Source: Bacillota bacterium (GTDB lineage: Bacteria > Bacillota > Bacilli > Alicyclobacillales > SLC66). From it: a stretch of DNA of 47,341 nt. The DNA lies in the NCBI GenBank assembly GCA_021846285.1, contig JAJZCB010000020.1, forward strand, positions 1-47,341. The letters run 5' to 3'. Below are positions 46,482 through 47,341 of the stretch, in pieces (position 1 is the first letter of the stretch; every line of letters begins with the position of its first letter). The notes under the pieces were generated by a model. That model searched no databases. It was not told the DNA's origin and saw nothing but the letters and a program-made list of their open reading frames with translations. A program made the position numbers and the translations under genes.

Positions 46482-47341
46482 ATGAAGGTATTGGAAAACC
46501 TGATCAACGGTCGGTTTGTTGAGGCCGATGCGGTTGAGAGGCTGGATGTTCCCAACCCATCAACCAGAGAACTACTCGCGCAGGTTCCTCTCTCAAGCGG
46601 CGAAGATGTGGATCGCGCCGCCGCTGCGGCGGCGGCGGCGTTCGAGGACTGGAGTCAGGTTCCGCCAGCAGAGCGGGCGCGTGTCATGTTTCGCTACCGC
46701 GATATACTGGAACTTCACAAGGATGAGTTGGCCCGGCTTGTCACGCTGGAAAACGGGAAAAACCTGGATGACGCGCGCGGAGAAGTTCGGCGAGGCATCG
46801 AAGTGGTGGAGTTTGCGTGCGGCATTCCAACGTTGCTCATGGGCAGCGTGCTGCCGAATGTGTCACGGGAGATTGATTCGGAGATGATTCGTTTTCCCGT
46901 CGGGGTGGTGGCCGGTATAACCCCTTTTAATTTCCCGTGCATGGTTCCCATGTGGCTGTTTCCCATTGCGATCGCGTGCGGAAACACGTTTATCCTGAAG
47001 CCGTCCGAACGCACGCCGCTTTCGTCAAACCGCCTGGCGGAACTGCTGCTTGAGGTCGGTTTGCCGGACGGTGTGTTCAACGTGGTGCATGGCGCGAAAG
47101 AGGTTGTCAACCGGATTCTTGAACACCCGACGATCAAGGCAGTGTCTTTTGTCGGATCGGCGCCAGTCGCGAAGTACGTCTACAAGACGGCGGCCGCGCA
47201 CGGCAAGCGAGTCCAGGCGCTTGCGGGGGCCAAGAACCACCACATTGTGCTGTCAGACGCGCCAATGCAAAAGACGGTTGATATTCTGATCAGTTCCGCG
47301 TTTGGAAATGCAGGTGAGCGGTGTCTGGCGGGCAGTGTTTT
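46482..47341 (+). CDS. mmsA: CoA-acylating methylmalonate/malonate-semialdehyde dehydrogenase (3' end cut by window)
   Basis: The gene starts at ATG 46482 after AGGGAGGAACT and runs off the window. It is an aldehyde dehydrogenase of the MMSDH type: NLINGRFVEADAVERLDVPN, LVTLENGKNLDDARGEV, GVVAGITPFNFPCMVPMWLF (split), FILKPSERTPLSS, AVSFVGSAPVAKYVY, LAGAKNHHIVLSDA and the catalytic-Cys segment GNAGERCLAGS with Cys281. The NAKNH-like LAGAKNHH and ERCMA/ERCLA signatures separate it from ordinary ALDHs. It would convert the aminotransferase product (malonate semialdehyde from beta-alanine) to acetyl-CoA. A polyalanine run near residues 46-52 is notable. Confidence 0.93.
   Translation, partial: MKVLENLINGRFVEADAVERLDVPNPSTRELLAQVPLSSGEDVDRAAAAAAAAFEDWSQVPPAERARVMFRYRDILELHKDELARLVTLENGKNLDDARGEVRRGIEVVEFACGIPTLLMGSVLPNVSREIDSEMIRFPVGVVAGITPFNFPCMVPMWLFPIAIACGNTFILKPSERTPLSSNRLAELLLEVGLPDGVFNVVHGAKEVVNRILEHPTIKAVSFVGSAPVAKYVYKTAAAHGKRVQALAGAKNHHIVLSDAPMQKTVDILISSAFGNAGERCLAGSV

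Overview
The window looks like chromosome of a Bacillota bacterium, most probably a Bacilli member near Alicyclobacillaceae. The lineage is inferred from gene content and order, not from a search. It is moderately GC-rich, uses many GTG and TTG starts with strong AAGGAGG-type ribosome binding sites, and carries Gram-positive markers (PcrB, YerC, GatCAB, a single-membrane RND pump). The order yerC-pcrB ... pcrA-ligA ... gatCAB-dagK-rlmCD, with purEK nearby, resembles the corresponding Bacillus subtilis region as I remember it. Here it is spread out by a SIMPL-domain gene, a tRNA-Pro, a chemoreceptor, purEK and a TagO-like gene.

Layout. (1) 1-6488: potassium-uptake operon kdpA (5' end outside the window), kdpB, kdpC and an unusual kdpD. 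The KdpD has two tandem KdpD-sensor + USP modules and neither membrane nor kinase domains; no kdpE is present. (2) 6653-16187: housekeeping and metabolic genes: an E. coli-type cca, a dienoyl-CoA-reductase-like SDR, pepF, an XRE regulator with a clear operator, the short archaeal-type proS, a tiny XRE protein, a PaaG-like enoyl-CoA isomerase/hydratase, a Fur-family regulator, a MITE-like palindromic element, yerC and pcrB. (3) 16311-31916: SIMPL protein, tRNA-Pro(CGG), soluble chemoreceptor, purE-purK-orf, pcrA-ligA, an overlooked 45-codon membrane-protein ORF, a TagO/WecA-type gene, gatCAB, a lipid kinase and rlmCD.

(4) 31917-34000 is a graveyard of mobile DNA, all on the minus strand: the tail of an Rpn-like nuclease, a PIN toxin broken by one frameshift beside an intact antitoxin, a heavily decayed large serine recombinase and an IstB (IS21 helper) fragment. 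(5) 33995-37440: RBBP9/YdeN-type hydrolase, a small ORF, a secreted repeat protein and a two-component system. (6) 37543-43033: asparagine synthetase and an RND pump with a large coiled-coil insertion. (7) 43147-47341: a PucR-family regulator divergent from an AGXT2-like aminotransferase and a CoA-acylating (methyl)malonate-semialdehyde dehydrogenase cut by the window end. Together these suggest beta-alanine or pyrimidine catabolism.

The observations most worth following up are the tandem kinase-less KdpD, a structured repeat found at three intergenic sites (3931-4016, 6496-6529, 44834-44903), the RND coiled-coil insertion, the secreted repeat protein beside a two-component system, the MITE-like element at 15059-15184 and the small membrane-protein ORF at 24886-25023.
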